Positions 1 through 6,984 of a stretch of DNA of 14,974 nt are shown here, piece after piece. The stretch lies in the NCBI GenBank assembly GCA_964352715.1, contig CAYGSU010000083.1, positions 1 through 14,974 on the forward strand, read 5' to 3'. Under the pieces are notes generated by a model, which did no database searches, was not told where the DNA came from, and worked only from the letters and a program-made list of their open reading frames with translations. Origin of the DNA: JAVKBW01 sp964352715. GTDB lineage: Bacteria > Pseudomonadota > Alphaproteobacteria > UBA8366 > Aestuariispiraceae. Position 1 is the first letter of the stretch. Each line of letters starts with the position of its first letter. The position numbers and the translations under genes are program-made.

Positions 1-168
1 CTACAGCACGCAGTGCTTTGCGAAATCGGCCGCTTCGTTGGCGGTAACGTTGGCCGCGCCCTTTTCCTTGATATCCGCGCACCAGTCTTCCGTCCCGACT
101 TCGGGTTCGCAGCCGGCCAGCATCAGAACCAGCGGCAGGGCGGCGATCAGGCAAATAATGTGTTTCAT
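1..168 (-). CDS. DUF3012-like small lipoprotein
   Basis: A 55-residue predicted outer-membrane or periplasmic lipoprotein. It begins MKHIICLIAALPLVLMLAGC, a classic lipoprotein signal with lipobox LAGC at about residues 17-20. The mature part is only about 36 residues, with the pattern WC near its start and Ala-Asn-Glu-Ala-Ala-Asp-x-Ala-Lys-His-Cys near the end, which I recognise as the DUF3012 family of short lipoproteins of unknown function. The two non-lipidated Cys could form a disulfide. I chose the ATG at 168 because it starts the signal peptide directly and GGAA lies just upstream. Two in-frame ATGs at 204 and 201 overlap the stop of the BON gene (ATGA) and would add 12 polar residues before the signal. 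Either way it is translated right behind the BON lipoprotein, probably from the same transcript. Function unknown; family call fairly sure. Confidence 0.75.
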   Translation of the reverse strand: MKHIICLIAALPLVLMLAGCEPEVGTEDWCADIKEKGAANVTANEAADFAKHCVL

Positions 169-200
169 CGTGTTCCGAACGGCTCCCTGTTCTGCTGTCA

Positions 201-794
201 TCATCGAATGAACGTATAGTTTCTGACGCGCTTTACCCCTTCGGCGTTGCCCGCCACGGCCAGCGCCCGGTCGCGTTCAGCCTCCGATTTTGCGCGACCG
301 ATTACATAGGCTATTCCCATCGGGTCCACCGCGATCCGGAAATTCAGGCTTTCAAGCCCGGCCGTATCCAGCCAGTCGAGTTCGATTTTTGCTTTCACCT
401 TCAGGCCCTCGGCGAAGCCCAGCATGCGGTCTTCCTGCGCTTCCTGTTCGGCCTCGGTCATATGGATCACCTTGTTGTAGAGCTTCCTGACGCCTGGAAT
501 TTTCGCCACTTCCGCATTGAACCCGTCAAACATCGCCTTCTCTTCCATGATGCCGTAGACCAGCAGATGCTGTTCGTAGACTTCCGTGGAAACGGAAATT
601 GTCTCGTACTTGGCCATCAGCTTGTTGACGGCGACGACGATTTTGTTGTCATCCGCGATGTCCTGCATGCTGCGGTCTTCCACCGCGCGCTGAACCAGCG
701 TCACGGGGCTGCAGGCGACGACCAGCAGGGTGGCCGAAACCGCGGCAATCACCGCGCTGCGGCGGGTAATCCGCTTCTGGATATGAAAAGTCAT
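201..794 (-). CDS. Dual BON-domain lipoprotein (DolP/YraP-like)
   Basis: A 197-residue predicted lipoprotein. The N-terminus has a positively charged n-region, a hydrophobic stretch (about 13-27) and a lipobox ending in Cys28 (LLVVAC). Two BON-like alpha/beta modules follow, about residues 43-110 and 125-195. Each has the BON pattern of a helix, a beta hairpin (for example EQHLLVYGIM and GIAYVIGRAKS) and a short helix ending in a 'GV+++'-type turn (PGVRKLYN, EGVKRVRN). The architecture and length match DolP/YraP, which binds anionic phospholipid and supports outer-membrane integrity in enterobacteria. That role here is inferred from the family. The start at 794 puts the signal peptide at the N-terminus; its ribosome site is weak. 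It is divergent from aroG and leads the DUF3012-like lipoprotein by an ATGA overlap. Confidence 0.85.
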   Translation of the reverse strand: MTFHIQKRITRRSAVIAAVSATLLVVACSPVTLVQRAVEDRSMQDIADDNKIVVAVNKLMAKYETISVSTEVYEQHLLVYGIMEEKAMFDGFNAEVAKIPGVRKLYNKVIHMTEAEQEAQEDRMLGFAEGLKVKAKIELDWLDTAGLESLNFRIAVDPMGIAYVIGRAKSEAERDRALAVAGNAEGVKRVRNYTFIR

Positions 795-867
795 GGCTTT
801 GATCTTTCTGAAAAAACGACATGCATGGTTGGACAGCGGTCTTGATGCACTATCTATTAGGCACGCT

Positions 868-892
868 GTCGCCCCTACACAATGCGGGCGAC
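868..892. repeat. Inverted repeat GTCGCCC-N11-GGGCGAC
   Basis: A perfect 7-bp inverted repeat (8 bp counting T867/A893) with an 11-base spacer, in the intergenic region between the BON gene and aroG. No T-run follows on either strand, so it does not look like an intrinsic terminator. It could be an operator for one of the divergent genes or a hairpin in the BON leader. No known regulator's site is recognised. Confidence 0.5.
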
Positions 893-973
893 AAGGCCAT
901 ATGACGTGTGAAAGCCTTCAACGAAATACGCTAGGGCGCTGCGGCAGACAAAACAAACACCATTCTCTCACAT

Positions 974-1003
974 TTGCCGCACCTGCCCAAAAGAGTGAAT
1001 AAT
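974..1003 (+). promoter_or_regulatory. Candidate sigma-70 promoter for aroG
   Basis: TTGCCG (974-979) and AATAAT (998-1003) are separated by 18 bases. They match the -35 and -10 consensus at 4/6 and 5/6 positions. A start near 1010 would give a leader of about 80 bases before the aroG ATG at 1093. Assigned by eye only. Confidence 0.4.
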
Positions 1004-1045
1004 CTGTGGAAAACTTGGCCGTGACAGCGTAAAAGGGCCGCCACA

Positions 1046-1070
1046 TCGCGAATTTTGATGTTTTTCGCGA
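1046..1070. promoter_or_regulatory. Inverted repeat TCGCGAA-N11-TTCGCGA in the aroG leader
   Basis: A perfect 7-bp inverted repeat with an 11-base spacer that ends 22 bases before the aroG start codon and just before its ribosome site (GGAG, 1081-1084). Its place downstream of the candidate promoter fits a repressor operator or a leader hairpin that limits ribosome access. The regulator is not identifiable from the sequence. Confidence 0.45.
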
Positions 1071-1092
1071 GAAAATTACCGGAGACAAGACG

Positions 1093-2478
1093 ATGACCAA
1101 AGGTTCCTGGAGTCCGAAATCCTGGCGTGAAAAGCCCATCCAGCAGGTACCGGAATATTCGGATCAGGCCGCGCTGAACCGGGTGGAAGAAACACTGCGC
1201 CGCAACCCGCCGCTGGTTTTTGCCGGCGAGGCGCGCCGGCTGAAGGAAGACCTCGCCCGGGTGGCGAACGGCGAAGCCTTTCTGCTGCAGGGCGGCGATT
1301 GCGCGGAAAGCTTTGCGGAATTCTCCGCCAACAACATCCGGGATACGTTCAAGGTACTGTTGCAGATGGCTGTCGTGCTGACCTTTGGCGCGGCCTGCCC
1401 GGTCATCAAGGTCGGTCGGATGGCCGGCCAGTTCGCCAAGCCGCGTTCCGCCCCGATGGAAACCATCGATGGTGTGGAACTGCCGAGCTACCGAGGTGAT
1501 ATCATCAACGGCATCGATTTCACCGGAGAGTCGCGAATTCCCGACCCCAACCGCATGATGGCGGCCTACCACCAGGCATCGTCGACGCTGAATCTGCTGC
1601 GTGCTTTCGCACAGGGCGGTTTCGCCGATCTGCATCAGGTGCATGGCTGGAACCTGGACTTCGTGAAAGACAGCCCGCAGGGTGAACGCTATCAGGAACT
1701 TGCCGATCGCCTGTCGGAAACGCTGAACTTCATGGCGGCCTGTGGCCTGACGGCTGAACTGGTGCCGCAGATCGCGGAAACCGATTTCTACACAAGCCAT
1801 GAAGCCTTGCTGCTGTGGTACGAGGAAGCATTGACCCGCCAGGATTCGATTTCCGGCGACTGGTACGATTGTTCCGCGCATATGCTGTGGATCGGCGACC
1901 GCACCCGTCAGCTGGATGGCGCGCATGTCGAATATCTGCGCGGCGTGAAGAACCCGATCGCTGTGAAATGCGGGCCGACCAGTGACCCGGACGAACTGAT
2001 CCGGCTGGTCGATATCCTGAACCCGGCCAATGAACCGGGTCGGCTGACGCTGATCGCCCGCATGGGCCATGACAAGGTGTTCGATCACCTGCCCAATCTG
2101 GTGCGGAAGATCAAGAACGAGGGTCGGTCTGTTGTCTGGTCATGTGATCCGATGCACGGCAACACGATCAAGGCGTCGAGCGGTTACAAGACCCGCCCGA
2201 TGGATCGCATCCTGACGGAAGTCCGCAAGTTCTTCGAAGTGCACGCAGCCGAAGGCACCCATGCCGGCGGCGTCCATTTCGAAATGACCGGACAGGACGT
2301 GACCGAATGCCTCGGCGGCGCTCAGGCGATTTCGGCGGAAGATCTTTCGGCGCGGTACCACACGCATTGCGACCCGCGTCTGAATGCATCGCAGTCGCTG
2401 GAACTGGCATTCCAGCTTTCGGAATCCCTGAAGGCGGAACGTAGCGGCGCATCCAAACCCCTGGCCGCGGCAAGCTGA
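1093..2478 (+). CDS. aroG: Class II 3-deoxy-D-arabino-heptulosonate 7-phosphate synthase
   Basis: Cytosolic enzyme of 461 residues that condenses phosphoenolpyruvate and erythrose 4-phosphate to DAHP, the first step of the shikimate pathway to aromatic amino acids. It is the plant-like class II type. The GGDCAE motif holds metal ligand Cys70. Other signatures are KVGRMAGQ (106-113), SGDWYDCSAHMLWIG (254-268), KCGP (292-295), DPMHGN (352-357), GGVHFEMTGQDVTEC (392-406) and HTHCDPRLNASQSLE (423-437). By spacing, the metal site is Cys70, His355, Glu397 and Asp427, equivalent to the four ligands of the Mycobacterium tuberculosis enzyme, so the active site looks intact. The length is near that of plant and proteobacterial members. 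ATG 1093 has GGAG eight bases upstream. It is transcribed alone or with the downstream pncB gene. Feedback regulation cannot be read from the sequence. Confidence 0.97.
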   Translation: MTKGSWSPKSWREKPIQQVPEYSDQAALNRVEETLRRNPPLVFAGEARRLKEDLARVANGEAFLLQGGDCAESFAEFSANNIRDTFKVLLQMAVVLTFGAACPVIKVGRMAGQFAKPRSAPMETIDGVELPSYRGDIINGIDFTGESRIPDPNRMMAAYHQASSTLNLLRAFAQGGFADLHQVHGWNLDFVKDSPQGERYQELADRLSETLNFMAACGLTAELVPQIAETDFYTSHEALLLWYEEALTRQDSISGDWYDCSAHMLWIGDRTRQLDGAHVEYLRGVKNPIAVKCGPTSDPDELIRLVDILNPANEPGRLTLIARMGHDKVFDHLPNLVRKIKNEGRSVVWSCDPMHGNTIKASSGYKTRPMDRILTEVRKFFEVHAAEGTHAGGVHFEMTGQDVTECLGGAQAISAEDLSARYHTHCDPRLNASQSLELAFQLSESLKAERSGASKPLAAAS

Positions 2479-2512
2479 CGCCGAAAGAACGGTTTTCGTT
2501 TCCGGAAAGGCC

Positions 2513-2533
2513 GGGAAAGCACTTGCCTTTCCC
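2513..2533 (+). terminator. Hairpin after aroG, possible terminator
   Basis: GGGAAAG (2513-2519) and CTTTCCC (2527-2533) form a perfect 7-bp stem with a 7-base loop, 34 bases after the aroG stop and before the next gene's ribosome site. No U-tract follows, so if it ends transcription it is weak. It may instead protect the 3' end of the aroG message. Confidence 0.4.
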
Positions 2534-2575
2534 AGCCAATCCCGGTTTCGTTGCGCTTGGCGTATTATTGCCGCG

Positions 2576-2582
2576 AAGGGGG
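2576..2582 (+). promoter_or_regulatory. Ribosome binding site fixing the pncB start
   Basis: AAGGGGG lies seven bases before ATG 2590. The reading frame extends to a TTG at 2551, but that codon has no such site, so 2590 is preferred. Confidence 0.6.
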
Positions 2583-2589
2583 CTTCGAC

Positions 2590-3774
2590 ATGGCCGATGA
2601 CCGGCGGATAGACGGCGATACCGGTTCTGTATCGTCACGTAGGGGCAGTGTTTCCGATATTCCCCGTGGCGACGACGCCATCCGGGCATGGACTGATACC
2701 TATTTCAACAAGACCAAGGAAACGGTCGGCAAATTCGGCGACACGACCGTCACCTATGCGATCTTCATGCGTCGTCCCGTGGTTTCCGCGCCGAAACTGG
2801 CCATCGACTGGCTGCGGCATGTTGCGGAAGACCGGGGCATCGATGTCAAAATCGAACTGATGTACGACTCCGGCCGCTGGGTCGGCGCGGGCGAACCGCT
2901 GCTGTACATTACAGGCCCGTTCTATCATCTGGTTGATCTGGAAACCCTGTTTTTGCAGAAAATCGGCCCGGCCTGCGTCGCCGCCTACAACGCTTTCACC
3001 ATGTGTGCCGAACTGCCGCAGACCTCGTTTCTGGCGATGGATGCGCGGCATTGCGCCGGCACGGAAATGGCGGAACTGATGGCCTATGCCGCCTCGGTCG
3101 GCTCCGACCGCGCCAAACGGAAGGTCGAGGCGACAGGGTTTGTCGGTAACGCCACCGATGCGACCGCGCATTATTTCGGCAACAAGGCAGGGCTGGGCAC
3201 CATGCCGCATGCGTTGATCGGCTATGCCGGATCAACGGTCCGCGCCGCCGAAATGTTCAATGAAACCTTCCCCGACGCCAACCTGACAGTGCTTGTCGAC
3301 TATTTCGGCAAGGAAGTAACCGATGCGCTGACCGTCTGCCGGCGGTTTCCCGACCTGGCCGCTGCCGGCAAGCTGGCCGTGCGGATCGACACGCCGGGCA
3401 GCCGGTTTCTGGAAGGGCTGGACCCGGCGGCGAGTTACGCCGTGCTGGAACGCCATACGCCCCGCGCCATTCGCGGCTACCGGACGGAAGACGAATTGCG
3501 GCATCTGATCGGCGCGGGCGTTTCAGCCGCCGCGATCTGGGAAATGCGCGAGCAGCTGGATACGGCGGGTTTCATGAACGTGAAGATCGTCGCGTCCAGC
3601 GGTTTTGGCCCGGAAAAGTGCAAGGTAATGTCACTCGCCGACGCGCCGATTGACGTCGTCGGTACCGGCAGCTTCCTTCCGGACCTGTGGAAGGAAACCT
3701 ATGCGACTGCCGATATTGTCGAATATAACGGCGAGGCTCGGGTCAAGGTCGGTCGGGAATTCCTGCTAAGGTAG
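2590..3774 (+). CDS. pncB: Nicotinate phosphoribosyltransferase
   Basis: A 394-residue cytosolic enzyme that joins nicotinate to PRPP, with ATP hydrolysis, to give nicotinate mononucleotide: the first step of the Preiss-Handler salvage route to NAD. Evidence includes an N-terminal TDTYFNKTKETV segment (35-46), a central DARHCAGTEMAELMAYAAS region (151-169) and GTMPHALIGY (203-212). In this last motif His207 sits where family members carry the autophosphorylated histidine. A phosphate-binding RIDTPGSRF (265-273) replaces the more usual R-x-D-S-G-D, and VKIVASSGFG (331-340) follows. The C-terminus VGTGSFLP (357-364) is also typical. Preceded by a strong ribosome site, and followed after 35 bases by the PAS_5 gene. 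The final enzyme of the same pathway, NAD synthetase, lies about 3.3 kb downstream. Family call is strong; the nicotinate-over-nicotinamide preference is inferred. Confidence 0.92.
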   Translation: MADDRRIDGDTGSVSSRRGSVSDIPRGDDAIRAWTDTYFNKTKETVGKFGDTTVTYAIFMRRPVVSAPKLAIDWLRHVAEDRGIDVKIELMYDSGRWVGAGEPLLYITGPFYHLVDLETLFLQKIGPACVAAYNAFTMCAELPQTSFLAMDARHCAGTEMAELMAYAASVGSDRAKRKVEATGFVGNATDATAHYFGNKAGLGTMPHALIGYAGSTVRAAEMFNETFPDANLTVLVDYFGKEVTDALTVCRRFPDLAAAGKLAVRIDTPGSRFLEGLDPAASYAVLERHTPRAIRGYRTEDELRHLIGAGVSAAAIWEMREQLDTAGFMNVKIVASSGFGPEKCKVMSLADAPIDVVGTGSFLPDLWKETYATADIVEYNGEARVKVGREFLLR

Positions 3775-3809
3775 ACCTTCATGACCCTGCATCGGGATCG
3801 AAACAGGCT

Positions 3810-4268
3810 ATGTCGATAAACCGAGACGTTTTGAATCGCATTCATCGTGTCGCATACGACTACTGGAATGTTTTGGCCGAAATCAAGGTCAGACCGCTAC
3901 GAACTGATTTTGATCCATTCGCCATCGCGTCGATTCTGCCCAATATTATTATGACCAATGTTATCGACGCGGGGTGTGATTTTCAGTTTCGTGTTTTCGG
4001 GCAGGCGGTTCTGGATCGACTGACAAGTAACTACAGCGGTATGTGCCTGTCCGAACTACCCAACCAGGATGATCGCCAGAAAGTCTGGCGAAGTTACCGC
4101 GAAGTTGCGCAAAGCGGTCAACCCTTGTTGAGCTATCTGGATTATACCGGCCCCTTCAAAAACATCCGACAGGCCGATGAACTGTATCTGCCGTTTTTCC
4201 GAACCGATGGAAACGTTCAGTCGATCCTGGTTGCGGTCACATTCGACAAGGACGGGTATCTGCCCTGA
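3810..4268 (+). CDS. PAS_5-type PAS domain protein
   Basis: A 152-residue soluble protein that appears to be a single PAS_5-type sensor domain with no attached output domain. Features of this group, common in Rhodospirillales, are an N-terminal helix with YW (18-19), an R-x-DFDP motif (31-36), ILPNI (42-46), FQFRVFGQAV (58-67), GMCLSEL (77-83) and a final strand pair around LYLPFFRTDG (125-134). Ligand and partner are unknown. Many relatives are stand-alone proteins of similar size, so this is not a truncation. It follows pncB by 35 bases on the same strand and may share its transcript. Its ribosome site is poor (only AGG around 3804). Base use looks more AT-rich than in pncB. Confidence 0.75.
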   Translation: MSINRDVLNRIHRVAYDYWNVLAEIKVRPLRTDFDPFAIASILPNIIMTNVIDAGCDFQFRVFGQAVLDRLTSNYSGMCLSELPNQDDRQKVWRSYREVAQSGQPLLSYLDYTGPFKNIRQADELYLPFFRTDGNVQSILVAVTFDKDGYLP

Positions 4269-4302
4269 CAGCCGAAAGTGACCGTAGGTCGCGACAGTCA
4301 GG
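4264..4302. terminator. Nested hairpin between convergent genes
   Basis: CCTGAC (4264-4269) pairs with GTCAGG (4297-4302), and an inner GACC-GTA-GGTC hairpin lies at 4280-4290. The structure spans both stop codons of the convergent PAS_5 and YCII genes. Its position suggests a bidirectional transcript end, although there is no T-run on either strand. Confidence 0.35.
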
Positions 4303-4600
4303 CATCCGCCTTTTCAGGGACCAGAAAGGCCAGCCGGTCGTCTGTTCTGGACGGTGCGATTTCAAGTATCTCGGCCTGCACGACGTTTTCGGCGACGAAG
4401 GGGTCTTCTTTGACCCGGGCTTGAAGCGCCGCCAGTGTCGTATTGTGCGCAACGATGCCGCCGCCCTGATTGGGTTGCAGGCTGCCGGCCATCAGGAAAA
4501 CGCCATCGTCAAAGCCGCGTTCCAGCCAGGCCTTGTGCCCGACCATGTACCACGCGGCCTTGTCCTTGTTGTCGAACAATTTCAGCAGAATGACGAACAT
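4298..4600 (-). CDS. YCII-related domain protein
   Basis: A 100-residue cytosolic protein that is essentially one YCII domain, a ferredoxin-like dimeric fold. It starts MFVILLKLFDNKD. The conserved His22 lies in GHKAWLERGFDDG, a Gly-Ser turn sits at 39-40, and Asp66 lies in EDPFVAENVV. His and Asp are the proposed active-site pair of YCII proteins. Some family members are hydrolase or dehalogenase-like; most have no known function. AGGA about nine bases upstream supports ATG 4600. It is the last gene of a tight minus-strand cluster, 26 bases after the DUF6058 gene, and probably translated from the same message. Substrate unknown. Confidence 0.85.
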   Translation of the reverse strand: MFVILLKLFDNKDKAAWYMVGHKAWLERGFDDGVFLMAGSLQPNQGGGIVAHNTTLAALQARVKEDPFVAENVVQAEILEIAPSRTDDRLAFLVPEKADA

Positions 4601-4626
4601 GAACCAGGGTCCTTTTTCAATTCACG

Positions 4627-5286
4627 TCAGATCGTTGCTTCAAGCTTCCAGTCGCTGACGGCGGGTTGAATTTCCCGCGTCCTGGAACAGGTTGGCACTT
4701 CGTGCGGGGCAAAAGGCATGGCAACCCGTTCGTAGCCTTCTACATGACGTTCAAGCTGCTTGCGTTCGACCTTTGCCGGCTTGCGGTTCTTTGCGCGCAG
4801 ATCGCGGATCGCCTTTCTTGCGTATTCCTTGGTCAGCATCGATTCTGGACAGATATCCTTCAAACAGGCGCCCCAGGTGCCGTCCAGCACATAGGCCCAG
4901 GCGTAGTTGACGGGATCGGGCCAGGGCGGTTCGCGGTCGCCAATAGCCTCCAGAAGGTCTTCGGCGAAGCGGTCATGCATCGCGGCGGCAAGATCGGCCA
5001 GCGGCATGTCATCGGCGAACGCAGTCGTTTTCCTGATCCAGTCGACCACGGACGGGTGATAGTAGAATACAGCGGTGCCGGGAAACCGGAATTCGCCGAA
5101 CACGCCGGTTACGACTGTTTCCTCTCGCCATTCATGGGTGTGGCCCGGAATGCAGCCCGCCATTTCCAGTTCTTTCACACGGCTGCTGGTGACGCCCGAT
5201 TTCGCGGCAACGGCGGCGATCGTCAAGTAGTGCGTTTCGAAATAGGCGCGAATGTCGGACGGATTCGCGGATAACGGTTCTGACAT
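4627..5286 (-). CDS. DUF6058 family protein
   Basis: A 219-residue soluble protein. Residues 12-48 read as a MerR-like helix-turn-helix (LTIAAVAAKSGVTSSRVKEL and a CIP turn), followed by a linker with FYYHPSVVDWI (74-84) and a C-terminal helical region. That region carries WAYVLDGTWGACL (130-142), LTKEYARKAIRDL (151-163) and the end pattern PFAPHEVPTCSRTR (191-204). I recognise this layout as DUF6058, sometimes labelled 'natural product biosynthesis protein' although no reaction is established. The N-terminal HTH-like segment may contact DNA or only serve protein contacts. GGGAG about nine bases upstream supports ATG 5286. It sits between a WYL regulator and a YCII protein on one strand. A perfect palindrome (5350-5367) lies just upstream. 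Confidence 0.7.
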   Translation of the reverse strand: MSEPLSANPSDIRAYFETHYLTIAAVAAKSGVTSSRVKELEMAGCIPGHTHEWREETVVTGVFGEFRFPGTAVFYYHPSVVDWIRKTTAFADDMPLADLAAAMHDRFAEDLLEAIGDREPPWPDPVNYAWAYVLDGTWGACLKDICPESMLTKEYARKAIRDLRAKNRKPAKVERKQLERHVEGYERVAMPFAPHEVPTCSRTREIQPAVSDWKLEATI

Positions 5287-5349
5287 TGCAAGGGTCTCCC
5301 GGGTGAAAAGCCGTGGTGCTTTGAATATCCGGGTTCTACCGCATGGCTC

Positions 5350-5367
5350 CTGACAGCTATCTGTCAG
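5350..5367. promoter_or_regulatory. Perfect palindrome CTGACAG-CTAT-CTGTCAG
   Basis: Seven-base arms with a 4-base loop, overlapping the stop codon of the WYL regulator gene and lying 64-81 bases before the DUF6058 start. It could be a terminator or attenuator stem in the message (no U-tract follows), or an operator for the adjacent regulator. The sequence alone does not decide between these. Confidence 0.5.
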
Positions 5368-6050
5368 CAGTCTTCCACATACCGATTGAAATAGTCTCTC
5401 AGCCGCTTGCCGGGTTCGTCCCGGAAGGATTCGCCGAGCACGTCATGCGCGCTCAACCGGTCCAGCCGAAAGGTCCTGAAATCGTTGCGCAGCTCGCACC
5501 AGCCGGCGAGGTGCCATTCCGGCCCGTACATCGACAGGCCGAGCGGCCGCACTGTCCGTTGTGTATCGCTGCCGGCCGCATCTTTGTAGGTAATGGTGAT
5601 CTTTTTCCGGTTGCGCACGGCGTTGCGAAGGTCACGCATGATTACCGCCATATCGCCCCATGTCCTGCGTTTCGGCGCCAGCATCAGGCTGTCTTCACGA
5701 AACCGCTGCAGATGTTCCGGCAGTACGGAATCGATCTTGGACAGCGCTGTCGCGGCGATTTTGGCGAGGTCGGGGTCGGTCCAGCTCTGCACCATCCGGG
5801 CGCCAAGCACCAGCGCTTCCAGTTCATCTTCGGTGAACATCAGGGGCGGCAGGTCATAGCCGTCGCGCAGCAGGTACCCCAGCCCGGCTTCTCCCTCGAT
5901 CGGCACGCCGCTGGCCATCAGATCGGCGATGTCGCGGTAGATTGTCCGTTCCGATACTTCCAGTTCTTCCGCCAGATCGCGGGCCCGGACAAGACCGCCC
6001 CGCCGCAAGCGCTGGATGATATCGAACAGGCGATCGGCGCGGCGTGTCAT
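5364..6050 (-). CDS. YafY-like HTH-WYL transcriptional regulator
   Basis: A 228-residue DNA-binding regulator. Residues 3-57 form an HTH_11/DeoR-like winged helix (RLFDIIQRLRRGG, LAEELEVSERTIYRDIADL, wing around GEAGLGYLL). A linker with FTEDELEALVLGARMV (72-87) leads to a WYL domain at about 137-205, with the signature WHLAGWCELRNDFRTFRLDR (179-198); the name-giving W-Y-L here reads W-H-L. WYL domains sense ligands, often nucleotides or nucleic acid, and control DNA damage, phage defence or metabolic genes. The ligand here is unknown. It starts 12 bases after the stop of the unknown upstream gene, so the two are almost certainly co-transcribed. Its ribosome site is weak. It most simply regulates its own cluster. 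Confidence 0.9.
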   Translation of the reverse strand: MTRRADRLFDIIQRLRRGGLVRARDLAEELEVSERTIYRDIADLMASGVPIEGEAGLGYLLRDGYDLPPLMFTEDELEALVLGARMVQSWTDPDLAKIAATALSKIDSVLPEHLQRFREDSLMLAPKRRTWGDMAVIMRDLRNAVRNRKKITITYKDAAGSDTQRTVRPLGLSMYGPEWHLAGWCELRNDFRTFRLDRLSAHDVLGESFRDEPGKRLRDYFNRYVEDC

Positions 6051-6062
6051 CTGCCGTGCCGA

Positions 6063-6914
6063 TCAGAGAGTGGTGTCGGGTTCGTCAGCCGAATCGGATG
6101 AATTCCGGTCGGCGTCTATGTTGTCTATCAGTGTCCAGACATGGGCGAGGTTGGCATCGCCATACCGTTTCTTGAGCCGTTCGGCGTAATGCGGGTCGGT
6201 CGTGCCGCGCTGAAGGTCATGGTAAAGGGCGTCCAGCAGCAGATAGAATTCAGTCGCCTCAAAAGCCCATCTTCGTTCTTCCTCGGTCTCGCCCTTGACC
6301 ATCACGCTTTCGAAATATTCTTCCATCCAGTGTTGGCGATGCTCGATATCATCGAAGTAGCGGGCGATATACACCAGAATATCGGTAACCAGAACATGCG
6401 CCCCGGCGTCGGCATAAACGACTGACCACGCAAACGAATCGCCCATGCGATTGCGAGCGGCATCGACGATATCCTGACAGCGTTTTTCGTATTCTTCGTA
6501 CAGTTCGGGGCCGATCATCTGCTGAAGGGCGCTGATGAAGGCGGGGATGATCCGCCGCGACATCGTCCGCCTCTGGATCGGCGGGTGACCGTGCGGCGCC
6601 AGAAGATAATCGAACCGCTGGATGATTAACCGCTCAAGCGGATGTCTTCGCTTGTTTTCAATGTGTTCGCGACGTGCAGCCTGGCGCATGTCATGCCATC
6701 CGTTGCGGATAAGCGCGCGCATTTCCCGGTTTACCTGCGGATCAACGGATTCCCGAATCTGGCGAAGTGCATTCAGCGGCACGGTGCCGTCATTGGCGGC
6801 GGCGTGGTCGCGCAACCTGCTTTCAAGCATATCGAGCGACGTGCCGATGATCCGCGCCAGCGTGCCGGACCCGATGCCAAGGTCGGTCATGTCATCATCT
6901 GATCGATTGTTCAT
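6063..6914 (-). CDS. Hypothetical helical protein
   Basis: A 283-residue soluble protein I do not recognise. There is no signal peptide or membrane segment. It looks almost wholly alpha-helical and rich in charged and aromatic residues: an N-terminal segment with IGSGTLARIIG (14-24), a basic stretch with KRRHPLERLIIQRFDYLL (88-105), PIQRRTMSRRIIPAFISALQ (112-131), then VVYADAGAHVLVTDILVYIA (165-184), EHRQHWMEEYFESVM (191-205) and an acidic tail. ATG 6914 is chosen because GGAAAG stands six bases upstream. The frame stays open to a TTG at 7013, but that extension overlaps the candidate promoter. It heads the minus-strand cluster and is followed 12 bases on by the WYL regulator. Function unknown. 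Confidence 0.7.
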   Translation of the reverse strand: MNNRSDDDMTDLGIGSGTLARIIGTSLDMLESRLRDHAAANDGTVPLNALRQIRESVDPQVNREMRALIRNGWHDMRQAARREHIENKRRHPLERLIIQRFDYLLAPHGHPPIQRRTMSRRIIPAFISALQQMIGPELYEEYEKRCQDIVDAARNRMGDSFAWSVVYADAGAHVLVTDILVYIARYFDDIEHRQHWMEEYFESVMVKGETEEERRWAFEATEFYLLLDALYHDLQRGTTDPHYAERLKKRYGDANLAHVWTLIDNIDADRNSSDSADEPDTTL

Positions 6915-6984
6915 CTGTCGCTTTCCAGCCTCATCACATCTCTTGCGGCGCCCTTGCGGGACCCCGGACTTGATCGCCGCCTCC

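Noticed and set aside
841..900. Promoter for the BON gene (TTGTGT, 17 bases, TAATAG on the minus strand)
   Set aside because: Each box matches consensus at only three of six positions, so it cannot be told from chance.
931..2088. Long open frame of 385 codons on the minus strand opposite aroG
   Set aside because: It is antisense to a clearly conserved enzyme, and its product has low-complexity His/Arg/Gln composition with no motif. It arises from GC-rich codon bias.
4265..5367. CTGACAG as a repeated regulator site (4265, 5350, 6474 and the inverted copy at 5361)
   Set aside because: A 7-base word is expected about once or twice by chance in 15 kb on two strands. Only the palindromic pair at 5350-5367 stands out.
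5343..6101. 252-codon plus-strand frame across the WYL gene
   Set aside because: The HTH-WYL protein on the other strand has strong motifs, and this frame gives His/Gln/Pro-rich sequence without recognisable features.
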